Shown here: positions 45,985 through 54,483 of the stretch, piece after piece | How the letters are laid out: every line of letters begins with the position of its first letter | Numbering within the stretch: the stretch's first letter is position 1 | From: Pandoraea terrae | Lineage (GTDB): Bacteria; Pseudomonadota; Gammaproteobacteria; Burkholderiales; Burkholderiaceae | Direction: 5' to 3' | DNA length: 64,000 nt | Assembly: GCF_902459695.1 (NCBI RefSeq) | Contig: NZ_CABPRZ010000013.1 | Coordinates: 62,001 to 126,000 of the forward strand | The notes under the pieces: generated by a model | Databases searched by the model: none | The model's input: the letters and a program-made list of their open reading frames with translations, nothing else | Told to the model about the DNA's origin: nothing | Position numbers and translations under genes: made by a program

Positions 45985-46582
45985 CTAATTTGGCGCGCCG
46001 CAACGATTCACGACGCAAACGTTTGTGACGTCAATTCGGATATCGCAACGGCGGCGTGAGGCTGGCAAATGCCTTGGTTCCGGCAGCAGTCCACGGACGT
46101 TTCACTTAAAAATCTCAGAATACTGTCCGAAAAAGCGCGGCCAACGCTCATGTAAGTAAATGTTAACAGGCTGGACGCTGCGTGGCCCGAGCTTTTATGA
46201 TCGGTTCACCCCTTTTGGCTCGGGCGCCTATACCGCGGTAATACAGCGTCGCGCCCACACCGCCATCCGGCGTCTGCCTGTGCGTGCAGATGCCCAGGCA
46301 GCTCCCCTCCATCTTCGGCAACTTACCTGCAGACCGATGCTTGGGGAACCTTTGTTTGCGAATTTTCCAATTCGACCGCGCATGGCTCGGCATTCTTCTG
46401 CCGATAGAAGCAGTGCCCGTGTCGTGCACAACCCTGTTATTGCGCACCACACCATTCTCACATTGTCAGTGGTGAGAACTATCGACAACGTTCTTTATAA
46501 CTAACCTTGTAGGGGGTCTTCGTCGATTAATTTTATTAATCGATCCAAAGCCATAAAGGCTGCTTTTTCGGAGGAAATTTCG
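45985..46582. other. 598-bp gene-poor region upstream of a membrane protein gene
   Basis: Short open frames here lack ribosome sites and recognisable motifs. The region looks richer in A+T than its neighbours. It holds a possible -10 (TATAAC, 46496-46501) and the 21-bp dyad at 46523-46543. No RNA gene was recognised. Confidence 0.5.
46523..46543. promoter_or_regulatory. perfect 21-bp dyad before the membrane protein gene
   Basis: TCGATTAAT and ATTAATCGA flank TTT, a perfect 9-base inverted repeat 39 bases before the ATG at 46583. It could be an operator or a leader hairpin next to the ribosome site. Confidence 0.55.
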
Positions 46583-47185
46583 ATGGAATTTGTACGACTT
46601 GGTATTGTTTATTTTCACCTGATAGCGTGTTGCGTTGCTGTTGGACTGGTGCTGACCAGTGATTTAAGGATGATCAGGCAACTCTGGACCGGAGACTACG
46701 GGAATCAGCATGATGCTGACGAACTCACCGGTCTTCAGTCTACGATTTCAAAAGCCTTGATTGTTTTGTGGATCACAGGCGCCGCGATTATCTGGATTGA
46801 CGTCGCTGCCAAGAGTTTCACGTACTTCAACAATCCAAAGATTCAGGCCAAGATCGGAATGGTTGTGCTGTTGACGCTGAATGGCGTGGCACTGCATTCT
46901 GTCGTGATGCCGGCATTGAAGCGCGTCGGTTCGTTGCTCCGGTTGACGTTCAGTGCGCGCATGTTGGCGATCTTTTCTGGCGCGATCTCTGCCGTATCCT
47001 GGTTTTATGCCGCGTTGCTGGGCGTAGGCCGGCCGCTGGCGTGGAAATACTCATTGGTTCAATTGCTGGCAGCCTATCCTTTCCTCGTCGCAGCTGGATT
47101 TATCATGATGGCAGCGCTGACTGCCCGGGCGAAGATCCGTGACGGCGGTGTAGGATTCGAGCGCAGCCTGCAGTCATTTAACTAA
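46583..47185 (+). CDS. integral membrane protein of unknown function
   Basis: A 200-residue predicted inner-membrane protein with about five hydrophobic segments (near residues 9-25, 59-77, 90-108, 127-147 and 157-180). GGAGGA lies about 8 bases before the ATG at 46583. Features include the RMIRQLWTGDYGN loop and KSFTYFNNPKIQAKIGMVVLLTLNGVALH. The pattern of charged loops and the NP/KIQAK stretch suggest an ion- or haem-related membrane protein, but no family was recognised. A strong hairpin follows. Confidence 0.7.
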   Translation: MEFVRLGIVYFHLIACCVAVGLVLTSDLRMIRQLWTGDYGNQHDADELTGLQSTISKALIVLWITGAAIIWIDVAAKSFTYFNNPKIQAKIGMVVLLTLNGVALHSVVMPALKRVGSLLRLTFSARMLAIFSGAISAVSWFYAALLGVGRPLAWKYSLVQLLAAYPFLVAAGFIMMAALTARAKIRDGGVGFERSLQSFN

Positions 47186-47372
47186 GTCGTTTTAGTGCAC
47201 ACAGGCAGAGCGCTCCGCCGAGGGCTCTGCCTGGCTCTGTCAAGTTGAGCCTCACGGTCTGTATAAGTCTCACGCCTTCGCGCAAAACTTCGCTTTTCGA
47301 GCCGTAACGGCCTGATTCAACCAGTTTTGTGACGTAGGTCTCAAGTTGCTGCCCAAGGTCGGCACTAATCAT
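47178..47372 (-). CDS. orphan ParD-like antitoxin, C-terminus aberrant
   Basis: A 64-residue frame whose first 39 residues, MISADLGQQLETYVTKLVESGRYGSKSEVLREGVRLIQ, match ParD-type ribbon-helix-helix antitoxins. The rest (TVRLNLTEPGRALGGALCLC...) is unlike ParD and reads through the terminator hairpin of the opposite gene, ending inside it. The toxin-binding tail and a ParE partner are missing on both sides. It is best taken as a decayed toxin-antitoxin relic; the DNA-binding domain might still be made. Confidence 0.6.
   Translation of the reverse strand: MISADLGQQLETYVTKLVESGRYGSKSEVLREGVRLIQTVRLNLTEPGRALGGALCLCALKRLS
47202..47233. terminator. hairpin after the membrane protein gene
   Basis: Perfect 10-bp stem CAGGCAGAGC / GCTCTGCCTG with a 12-base loop, 16 bases after the membrane protein stop. 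No long T tract. It overlaps the 3' end of the ParD-like frame on the other strand. Confidence 0.6.
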
Positions 47373-47718
47373 CGCTCTCTCCTCAATGTGCCCATGATGT
47401 GGCCATCCCATGTTTGCCACAGCCGGGAACACCCGGAAGGCCGAGCGCATTTGTGCCCATCTCGCCGCAAGCACCTCCGCTCGCCCTGCCGCCCCCCGAC
47501 AAATACAAGAATACGGACGCGGGGGGCCGACACGCCGACGTCGTTCATCCCCGAATCGCGTGAGGTTGTGCATTCAACTTCAGCCGCCACGTGACATAGT
47601 ATTAGATTCATTAATACTGTCATTGGATATGCTGCTTTCTTGAAGTTGACGCTCTACACTGGTTTTTAAGGCAGCGGAGACGCGCCGGGTGTGATAACCA
47701 GAGTGACAGGAGACGAAA
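47373..47718. other. intergenic region with 21-bp dyad upstream of the MFS gene
   Basis: A 346-bp gap without a supported gene. AGTATTA (47598-47604) and TAATACT (47612-47618) form a dyad about 100 bp before the MFS start, with a possible -10 (TATGCT, 47628-47633) just downstream. Regulator unknown. Confidence 0.45.
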
Positions 47719-49116
47719 GTGAGTATGCAGATATTGTTGGAGGACCTTCCTCTGCGCCGCTTCCATTTGCGGGTGGCATTCAGTGGGACGGGCGGGCAGT
47801 TCAGCGACGGTTTCGTACTAGGAATCATCGGTATTGCCGTTAGCATGGCTGCCGGCCCACTTCATTTGAACGCGCTCTGGATGGGCTTGCTTGGTGCGGC
47901 ATCGCTCGCGGGCCTTTTTTTCGGAAGTATGTTCGCCGGTCCGATTGCTGACAGATACGGCAGACGTACCATCTTCGCCTTCGACATGTTGCTGTTCGCG
48001 GTCATCTCGGCCGCACAATATTTCGTGAATTCTCCGACACAACTATTGGTCCTGCGCGTGCTGTTGGGATTGATTCTTGGTGCCGACTACGTAGTAAGCA
48101 AGTCACTCGTAACAGAGTTTTCGCCGCGTCGATACCGTGGGCGTCTGCTCAGCGTGCTTGCCGCCGCGTGGGCCGCAGGCTATGTCGGCGCCTACCTCGT
48201 GGGGTTTGCCATCCATGACATCGGTCCCGACGCATGGCGCCTCATGCTTGCCGCAAGCGGTGTGCCAGCACTACTCATCCTCCCATTCCGAATCGGCGTG
48301 CCGGAATCACCGATGTGGTTGATGAAGCGCGGGCGGGGTGATGAGGCACTCTCGATCATGCGTCGCAAATTTGGCCCGGAGGTCATCCTGTCTGCACCGG
48401 CCGCAGGGCCTCAGCAACGTCGCGGAACGTGGCCGGAACTGCTCTCGCCACGCTGGCGCAAGAACACACTGGTAGGCTGTGTGTTCTATACGTGTCAGGT
48501 CATCCCATATTTTGCACTGGGTACGTTTTCCCCGAAGGTGCTGCAGGCCTTGCAGGTCAAAGATAACTTTGTTGGCGGTCTCGTCTACAACGTGCTGCTC
48601 TTTGCCGGAGCCATCGTCGGTCTTCTGATCATCGACAGACTGTCGCGCCGCGCATTCCTGATCGGAACGTTTTACCTTGCGGCGCTAGGGCTCGCCGTGC
48701 TTGCTTATGCGGGGTTCGGTCCGATAGGCACCATGATTGCGTTCGGCCTCTTCGCCTGTATCCTTTCCGCCGCCGCCAACCTCGAGTTTGTGTATCCGCC
48801 CGAGCTCTTCCCGACTCACCTGCGTGCATCCGGCGTGGGGCTGGCTGTTGCCTCGAGTCGGTTTGGTTCGGCAATAAGCACGTTCCTTCTGCCTTTGGCT
48901 GTGCAACACGTTGGCATTCACACGGCACTCGGGGTGTGCGTCGGAGTATTGGTGTTCGGTGGCGTCTTCTGCCATGCGCTCGCGCCGGAGACAGGTAGCG
49001 AAAACCTTTCGGACATGAAGTCCGTTCAAAGTGGCGAACGCGAGTCTGAAGCCGAAGGCGAACATGGCGCCACGCTCGCCCCTTCGTCACACGGAAACAG
49101 GAACGCCGACATCTGA
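47719..49116 (+). CDS. MFS transporter (metabolite:H+ symporter type)
   Basis: Predicted 465-residue, 12-helix carrier of the metabolite:H+ symporter type. FAGPIADRYGRRTIFAFDMLLF is the loop 2-3 signature; GADYVVSKSLVTEFSPRRYRGRLLS and FRIGVPESPMWLMKRGR are typical of the sugar/aromatic-acid/proline symporter groups. AGGAG lies 6 bases before the GTG at 47719 (an ATG at 47725 is also possible). It is followed by a LysR gene and an aspartase-like gene in the same direction, so an amino-dicarboxylate substrate is a reasonable guess. Confidence 0.87.
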   Translation: MSMQILLEDLPLRRFHLRVAFSGTGGQFSDGFVLGIIGIAVSMAAGPLHLNALWMGLLGAASLAGLFFGSMFAGPIADRYGRRTIFAFDMLLFAVISAAQYFVNSPTQLLVLRVLLGLILGADYVVSKSLVTEFSPRRYRGRLLSVLAAAWAAGYVGAYLVGFAIHDIGPDAWRLMLAASGVPALLILPFRIGVPESPMWLMKRGRGDEALSIMRRKFGPEVILSAPAAGPQQRRGTWPELLSPRWRKNTLVGCVFYTCQVIPYFALGTFSPKVLQALQVKDNFVGGLVYNVLLFAGAIVGLLIIDRLSRRAFLIGTFYLAALGLAVLAYAGFGPIGTMIAFGLFACILSAAANLEFVYPPELFPTHLRASGVGLAVASSRFGSAISTFLLPLAVQHVGIHTALGVCVGVLVFGGVFCHALAPETGSENLSDMKSVQSGERESEAEGEHGATLAPSSHGNRNADI

Positions 49117-49187
49117 AGCTCCGACGCGACGTTCAGTCTGGCGTAGTCTGCGGCATTATGTACTGACAACGATTGCAAAGGCCCATT

Positions 49188-50171
49188 ATGTCGTCAAACA
49201 AGCCAGTCGATATGCACGCGGTACAGGTCTTCGTTGCCGTCGCCGAAGAAGGCAGCATGTCGGGGGCCGCGGCGCGGATGGGCATTTCTCAATCGGGTGT
49301 CTCGCAGATCGTCCGACAGTTGGAAGACGAACTGGGTGTAGTGCTCGTCAATCGAACCACCCGTCCTCTGGCGCTGACGCCGTTCGGCATAGCGTTGAGA
49401 AACCGCGGGGCGATATTGAGCGAGGAAATCGCAAATCTGAAAGCCCAGGTCGTCGAAGCGGGGCGAGGAATCAAGCCGGACCTCCGCGTCGGACTGGTCG
49501 ACTCGTTTGCTGCTACGTGCGGATCGGTCTTTACAAAACGGCTTTTGGGCAAAGTCTCACAACTGTCGATACGGACGGGACTGAGTCCTCAACAGGGCGA
49601 GGCGTTGCTGCGCCGCGATCTTGATCTCATCGTTACGAGCGACGCGCTGATGGACGCCAATGACGTGGTGCGGTACCGGCTCTTTTCCGAGACGTACCTC
49701 GTCATTACGCCAAGGGATATGCACAAGTCTGTCCGGACTGTCGACGACATTCGAGCTTTGGCAAACGCTCTTCCAATCGTGCGCTTTAACCGGAAATCGC
49801 AGGTTGGTATGCAGATCGAGCGCTATTTGCGGCGGATCGAGGTGCGTATGCCAAACCGGCTGGAACTCGACAATGCCGATGCCCTGACCTCGATGGTTGC
49901 CGAAGGCATCGGATGGGCTGTGACGTCGCCGATGTGTCTGCTCCAAGGCGCAGCTTACGCAGGTCAGGTTGCCACACATGTGGTCGACAAGTTGGGACTG
50001 GAGCGGTCGCTTTATCTCGTGGCGCGTCGTGACGAGTACAGCGCGTTCTTTGAAGATGCGTGCGACACAGCGCGCGAAGTTATTGAAACGTCCTTCTTGC
50101 CGAGGCTGAAAGCGTTAGGTCGGGACATTGAGCAACTGATTATTGTTGGTGACAGGAATTCACATGAATAA
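49188..50171 (+). CDS. LysR-family transcriptional regulator
   Basis: Predicted 327-residue LysR protein. VDMHAVQVFVAVAEEGSMSGAAARMGISQSGVSQIVRQLEDELGVVLVNRTTRPLALT is a clear N-terminal winged helix; the effector domain follows. The ATG at 49188 has AAGG 7 bases upstream; the in-frame start at 49173 is less likely. Unusually for LysR, it is transcribed in the same direction as its presumed target and its last 8 bases overlap the aspartase-like start. Confidence 0.87.
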   Translation: MSSNKPVDMHAVQVFVAVAEEGSMSGAAARMGISQSGVSQIVRQLEDELGVVLVNRTTRPLALTPFGIALRNRGAILSEEIANLKAQVVEAGRGIKPDLRVGLVDSFAATCGSVFTKRLLGKVSQLSIRTGLSPQQGEALLRRDLDLIVTSDALMDANDVVRYRLFSETYLVITPRDMHKSVRTVDDIRALANALPIVRFNRKSQVGMQIERYLRRIEVRMPNRLELDNADALTSMVAEGIGWAVTSPMCLLQGAAYAGQVATHVVDKLGLERSLYLVARRDEYSAFFEDACDTAREVIETSFLPRLKALGRDIEQLIIVGDRNSHE

Positions 50172-51576
50172 GCTTACTCACGCCGAAACACGCACGGAAC
50201 GTGACTACGTTGGTGAAGTCGCAATTCCCGGCGACAAATTGTATGGCGTCAACACGGTGAGGGGGGTAGACAATCTCACCGTGTCCCCGCTCAGCATCGC
50301 ACACTATCCGGAGTTCCGGGTGGCATTTGCACAATGCAAATGGGCTGCCGCGTTAGCGAATCGCGATAACGACGTGGTGAATGCGCGGCAGTGTGATGCG
50401 ATCGTACGCGCGTGTCGGGAAGTCATCGAAGGGCAGTTTGATGATTCGCTCGTTGTCGATCTTCTGGAGGGGTCAGGCGGAACGTCGACGAACATGAATT
50501 TCAATGAGGTCATCGCAAATCGGGCGCAGCAGCATCTGGGGCATGCACCCGGGTCATATGACGTGATTCACCCCAACGACCACGTCAACCGTTCGCAGTC
50601 CACGAATGACGTTTACCCGGCTGCGCTGAAGATCGCGACGCACGCGATGCTCGGACCACTGATCACGGAAGTAGAAAAACTGGCTGCGCAATTCGACAGC
50701 AAGGCCATGGAGTTCGCCGACGTCCTTCACCTTGGTCGCACGTGTCTGCAGGATGCACAGCCGATGCGCCTCGGGCAACTTTTTGGCGGCTACGCGTCGC
50801 TTACCCAACGTCTTGCGGAGGAACTCGCGGCTGCACGCGACAAGCTTCGCACGCTCCCGCTTGGCGGCACGGCGATCGGCACCGGCTTCGGCGCACCCGC
50901 AGGATATCGGCGGGCCGTCTATCGGCACCTCTCAAGTATCGCCGGCGTGGAATACATGCCGCCGTCGAACTCATTCGACGCGATGCAGAATATGGATGTG
51001 TTCTCGCGCGTTTCGGGCGAACTTCGTACTTGCGCGGCGTCTATCGCGAAGATAGCGTCGGACCTGACAGTGCTGTCATCCGGCCCGGTGGGTGGACTGG
51101 GGGAGCTGCGTCTTCCTGAAGCGCAAGCCGGCTCGTCGATCATGCCGGGCAAGGTCAATCCCGTCCTGCCGATGGCCATCATCCAGTTGAGTTTCGCTGT
51201 CATCGGCAATGACGTCGCGGTGGCGCAGGCCGTCCAGTACGGCGAACTGGAGATCAACCACTTTGAGCCCGTGGTGGCGTCCCGAGTGTTCGACAGTATC
51301 ACGCTGCTTACCAACGGCATCCGACGGTTCTCGCAGAAGTGTGTTGCCGGTATCAGCGCCGATGTCGCACGCAATGAGCAACACTTGATGGATTCGATGG
51401 CGGTCGCCACCGCGCTCGTACCCGAACTTGGATATGCTCGCGTGAGCAAACTGGCACGGCAGTCGGTTGCGGAAGGTCGTCCGCTGCTGACTATTCTGGA
51501 TGATTCCGGCCTGCTTCCCCGGGACGAAACTTTGTCGGCAATCGACAAGGCATCGCATCCGGTATTCAATGCGTAA
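50164..51576 (+). CDS. aspartate ammonia-lyase-like enzyme (aspartase/fumarase superfamily)
   Basis: Predicted 470-residue lyase. The N-terminus TRTERDYVGEVAIPGDKLYGVNTVRGVDN matches AspA more than FumC; GGTSTNMNFNEVIANRA and the signature GSSIMPGKVNP (residues 323-333, with the catalytic Ser) are present. It would release ammonia from aspartate or a related amino acid, giving fumarate or an analogue. Relatives include lyases for modified substrates, so the exact one is open. It begins inside the LysR gene (8-bp overlap) and follows an MFS carrier gene. Confidence 0.85.
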   Translation: MNKLTHAETRTERDYVGEVAIPGDKLYGVNTVRGVDNLTVSPLSIAHYPEFRVAFAQCKWAAALANRDNDVVNARQCDAIVRACREVIEGQFDDSLVVDLLEGSGGTSTNMNFNEVIANRAQQHLGHAPGSYDVIHPNDHVNRSQSTNDVYPAALKIATHAMLGPLITEVEKLAAQFDSKAMEFADVLHLGRTCLQDAQPMRLGQLFGGYASLTQRLAEELAAARDKLRTLPLGGTAIGTGFGAPAGYRRAVYRHLSSIAGVEYMPPSNSFDAMQNMDVFSRVSGELRTCAASIAKIASDLTVLSSGPVGGLGELRLPEAQAGSSIMPGKVNPVLPMAIIQLSFAVIGNDVAVAQAVQYGELEINHFEPVVASRVFDSITLLTNGIRRFSQKCVAGISADVARNEQHLMDSMAVATALVPELGYARVSKLARQSVAEGRPLLTILDDSGLLPRDETLSAIDKASHPVFNA

Positions 51577-51870
51577 AAGGCATTAGTCGACGATACTGGC
51601 CGGCCGGAAGCTTTTTCGGCCGTTGCGAGAACATTGAGCAGCAAGCGTCTTTCGTTCGCGTCCGCCGAGCTTCGCATTGGTCGTTGAACGCAATGCCACG
51701 GGCGGCCGGGCGTTACTCCGGCTGCTATGTCCGCGCCACTGTGTCGGGCGATTTTTCCGACCGTACGCTGGCGAGTGATGCGCACCTTTACACCTGCAGT
51801 GCAGGCACCCGTGGGTTTGATCATTGTGCCGTATTCGCGCCAGCATGGCACGGACGGTGGAGCGGCATGA
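51577..51870. other. gap between the aspartase gene and the integrase relic
   Basis: About 294 bp with no supported gene. Frames on both strands are broken by stops; none is recognisably part of the integrase. Possibly further decayed mobile DNA. Confidence 0.4.
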
Positions 51871-52170
51871 CATCACCCCATTCATCTGGCGGGACGGCGA
51901 ACGCGAGGACTTCATCAATCGTACGCCGACCGCTCGCATCAACGCATTTTCAAATCCTTTGCCGCGACCAGCTCAGACGCGCGGAGCGCGGCGGGACTGC
52001 CCGTCGGGAAATACCAGTTCCGTGACCTGCGCGCGAAAGCCGGAACTGACAAAGCGGAGGGCTCAGGCGACATCCGGGCGGCGCAAAAGCAGCTCGGCCA
52101 CAGCAGCATCACGATGACCGAACGCTACGTTCGCAACCGTCGAGGCGCCAAGGTCGGGCCGACAAAGTGA
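51871..52170 (+). pseudogene. tyrosine recombinase (phage integrase) C-terminal remnant
   Basis: The frame ending at 52170 encodes about 99 residues that finish a tyrosine recombinase: KYQFRDLRAKAGTD, GDIRAAQKQLGHSSITMTERYV and RNRRGAKVGPTK. The Arg in FRDLR, the His in LGHSS and the catalytic Tyr in TERYV are readable. A stop at 51868-51870 and the lack of the N-terminal and core-binding domains show it is truncated. It lies 82 bp from the 3' end of tRNA-Ser, the usual place for such integrases. Confidence 0.75.
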
Positions 52171-52252
52171 CGGTTTTTCGGAGCAGGGTACTAAAAATTG
52201 CGGAGCAACCGCGCAACTTGTGAGCAGTCACTAACGCTGCAACGCTGATTTC

Positions 52253-52342
52253 TGGCGGAGGCGGTGAGATTCGAACTCACGGAAGGGTTTCCCCTTCGCC
52301 GGTTTTCAAGACCGGTCCATTAAACCACTCTGGCACGCCTCC
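52253..52342 (-). tRNA. tRNA-Ser(UGA)
   Basis: A 90-base tRNA reading on the minus strand with encoded CCA. The acceptor arms GGAGGCG and CGCCTCC pair perfectly, the T loop reads GTTCGAATC, and the anticodon loop CTTGAAA gives UGA (complement of 52306-52308). The long variable arm GCGAAGGGGAAACCCTTCCG is typical of class II tRNA-Ser. An integrase relic lies at its 3' side. Confidence 0.97.
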
Positions 52343-52749
52343 CGGCGGGTGCGCGTGAACAGGATCACGGCGGTTGCGGACGTTACCGTCCTTGGGAGAT
52401 GCGCGCGGGCCGGGACAAATCGGCGCCAGATTTCCGGCACAGGCCCGGGTCCACGCGGCAGCCGGCATTATACCCGTGCTTGCCGTGCTGTGAAGCACTC
52501 CTTCCGTCCAAATCCCGCCCGATGCAAAAATTCCCGTGCGCCGTCCCCGTCAACACGCTACAGCGCCCGCATACCTGCACAATTTCCATCATCTTCGCGC
52601 ACGCGGCACTTGTCTTGCTCCGTCCCGGCATGCATCATGCTTCTAACGCGTGCCGCCCGCAGATCGGGATCGTCCGGGGCTTTGCCTCCCGGATGCGCCA
52701 TCGCGCAGGCGTATCCGCACATGACGGAGACACTCGACGGAGACAGAAG
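52343..52749. other. gap upstream of tRNA-Ser and the acyl-CoA synthetase gene
   Basis: A 407-bp divergent gap holding the tRNA promoter at 52467-52494 and, presumably, the acyl-CoA synthetase promoter. An open frame runs through it into the synthetase but has no conserved sequence. Nothing else was recognised. Confidence 0.5.
52467..52494 (-). promoter_or_regulatory. sigma-70 promoter for tRNA-Ser
   Basis: On the minus strand TTCACA (52494-52489), 16 bases, then a perfect TATAAT (52472-52467). Its transcript would start near 52460, about 118 bases before the tRNA 5' end. Confidence 0.65.
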
Positions 52750-54483
52750 ATGGACGCCGATACCCCTCGTAGCGACGCCGCTGTCGAATCACCCCCCACC
52801 GCCGGCTTCGCCTGGCAAGTGCCGATGCTCTTCAACATCGGCGTCGACGTCTGCGACAAGTGGGCCGACGGTTCGCACCGCCTGGCGCTTATCCACGAGC
52901 GCGCCGACGGTGCCGAGATCCGACTGTCCTTCGACGATCTCAAGCGCCTGTCCAACCAGCTTGCCAACGAATGGCGCGCCCAAGGCGTGCGTGCCGGCGA
53001 CCGCATCGGCATCTTCCTGCCGCAATCGCCCGCCACGCTCGTTGCCCACGTCGCGGCCTACAAGCTCGGTGCCATCGCCGTCCCGCTCTTTACCCTGTTC
53101 GGCCCGGAAGCGCTGGCCTATCGCCTCCAGAATTCCGGCGCAACCGTGCTGGTGACCGACCTCGATAGCCTCGCCAAAATCGACGAAGTCCGTGCCGACG
53201 TGCCCGAGTTGCGTCTCGTGTACGTGGTTCACGCCGATATGCCGGGCATGACGTACGGCGGCACCAACGAAGAGGGCGTCCACGATGCCGACGAAGACGA
53301 AGACTGGGGGAGCGCGGAAGAGGGCCTGCTTGCGCTCTGGCCGGCGATTGCCCACCGCGAAACCGATTTCCTGCCCGTCGAGACGCGCGCGGATGCGCCC
53401 GCGCTGATCATCTATACCTCCGGCACCACCGGAAAGCCCAAAGGCGCGCTCCACGCCCATCGTGTCCTGCTGGGCCATCTGCCCGGCGTGGAGATGTCCC
53501 ACAACGGCTTCCCCCTGCCCGGCGACCTGATCTGGACGCCGGCAGACTGGGCCTGGATCGGTGGCCTGCTCGACGTCTTGCTGCCCGCGCTTCACCACGG
53601 CGTCCCGGTCCTCTCGCGACGCTTCGAGAAATTCGAGCCGTCCGCGGCATTCGACCTCATGTCACGCCACGGCGTGCGTAACGCCTTCCTGCCGCCCACC
53701 GCGCTGAAAATGCTGCGCACGGTCCCGTCGCCGCGCCAGAAATGGCCGCTGCAACTGCGCTCCGTCGCCAGCGGCGGCGAAACGCTCGGCCCGGAATTGT
53801 TGGCGTGGGGCCGTGAACACCTCGGTGTCGACATCAACGAGTTTTACGGCCAGACGGAATGCAATATGGTCGTCTCGTCGTGCGCGGCCGCATTCCCGGC
53901 GCTCCCTGGCGCGATCGGACGCGCGGTTCCTGGCCACAAGGTGGCGATCGTCGACGACGAGGGGGTTCCGCTCCCGGCCGGATCGGTCGGCAACATCGCC
54001 ATCCTGCGCCCGAATCCGGTGATGTTCCTCGGCTATTGGCACAATCCCACGGCGACGTTGGACAAGTTTCGCGGCGATTATCTGCTGACGGGCGATGCAG
54101 GTTTCATCGACGAAAACGGTTACGTCACGTTCACCGGCCGCTCCGACGACGTGATCACCAGCGCCGGCTACCGCATCGGCCCCGGGCCGATTGAAGACTG
54201 CCTGATCAAGCATCCGTCCGTGCAATTTGCGGCCGTCATCGGCGAGCCGGATCCGATGCGCACGGAAATCGTGAAAGCGTTCGTGGTACTGCGCGAAGGT
54301 GTCGAGCCGACGGACGCCCTGGCTGCCGAGATTCAGCAGTTCGTGAAAACGAGACTCGCCGCGCATGAATACCCGCGCAAGGTGGTGTTTCTCGAGGAAT
54401 TGCCGATGACGGTCACCGGCAAGATCATCCGCCGTGCGTTGCGGGAGATGGGGCAGGGCGTGCGGCCAAGCGCCACGCCCTAA
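52750..54483 (+). CDS. acyl-CoA synthetase (AMP-forming, medium-chain type)
   Basis: Predicted 577-residue adenylate-forming ligase that activates a carboxylic acid to its acyl-CoA. The P-loop-like motif is YTSGTTGKPKGALH, followed by FYGQTECN, TGDAGFIDENGYVTFTGRSDDVI and the C-terminal catalytic Lys in TVTGKIIRRALRE. The ADWAWIGGLLD and AGYRIGPGPIEDCL segments resemble medium-chain (ACSM-like) enzymes. The ATG at 52750 has GGAGA 6 bases upstream and the upstream open frame looks noncoding. It is convergent with hemW, overlapping by 4 bp. Confidence 0.9.
   Translation: MDADTPRSDAAVESPPTAGFAWQVPMLFNIGVDVCDKWADGSHRLALIHERADGAEIRLSFDDLKRLSNQLANEWRAQGVRAGDRIGIFLPQSPATLVAHVAAYKLGAIAVPLFTLFGPEALAYRLQNSGATVLVTDLDSLAKIDEVRADVPELRLVYVVHADMPGMTYGGTNEEGVHDADEDEDWGSAEEGLLALWPAIAHRETDFLPVETRADAPALIIYTSGTTGKPKGALHAHRVLLGHLPGVEMSHNGFPLPGDLIWTPADWAWIGGLLDVLLPALHHGVPVLSRRFEKFEPSAAFDLMSRHGVRNAFLPPTALKMLRTVPSPRQKWPLQLRSVASGGETLGPELLAWGREHLGVDINEFYGQTECNMVVSSCAAAFPALPGAIGRAVPGHKVAIVDDEGVPLPAGSVGNIAILRPNPVMFLGYWHNPTATLDKFRGDYLLTGDAGFIDENGYVTFTGRSDDVITSAGYRIGPGPIEDCLIKHPSVQFAAVIGEPDPMRTEIVKAFVVLREGVEPTDALAAEIQQFVKTRLAAHEYPRKVVFLEELPMTVTGKIIRRALREMGQGVRPSATP

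Noticed and set aside
46160-46504. A 114-codon frame upstream of the membrane protein gene
   Set aside because: No ribosome site or motif, and overlapped by equally long frames on the other strand.
51824-52117. Open frame overlapping the integrase relic in another frame
   Set aside because: The integrase motifs are read in the frame ending at 52170; this one becomes Arg/Ser-rich noise over the same bases.
52399-52749. N-terminal extension of the acyl-CoA synthetase by 117 residues
   Set aside because: The tRNA promoter lies in it, the sequence is not family-like, and a good ribosome site precedes 52750.
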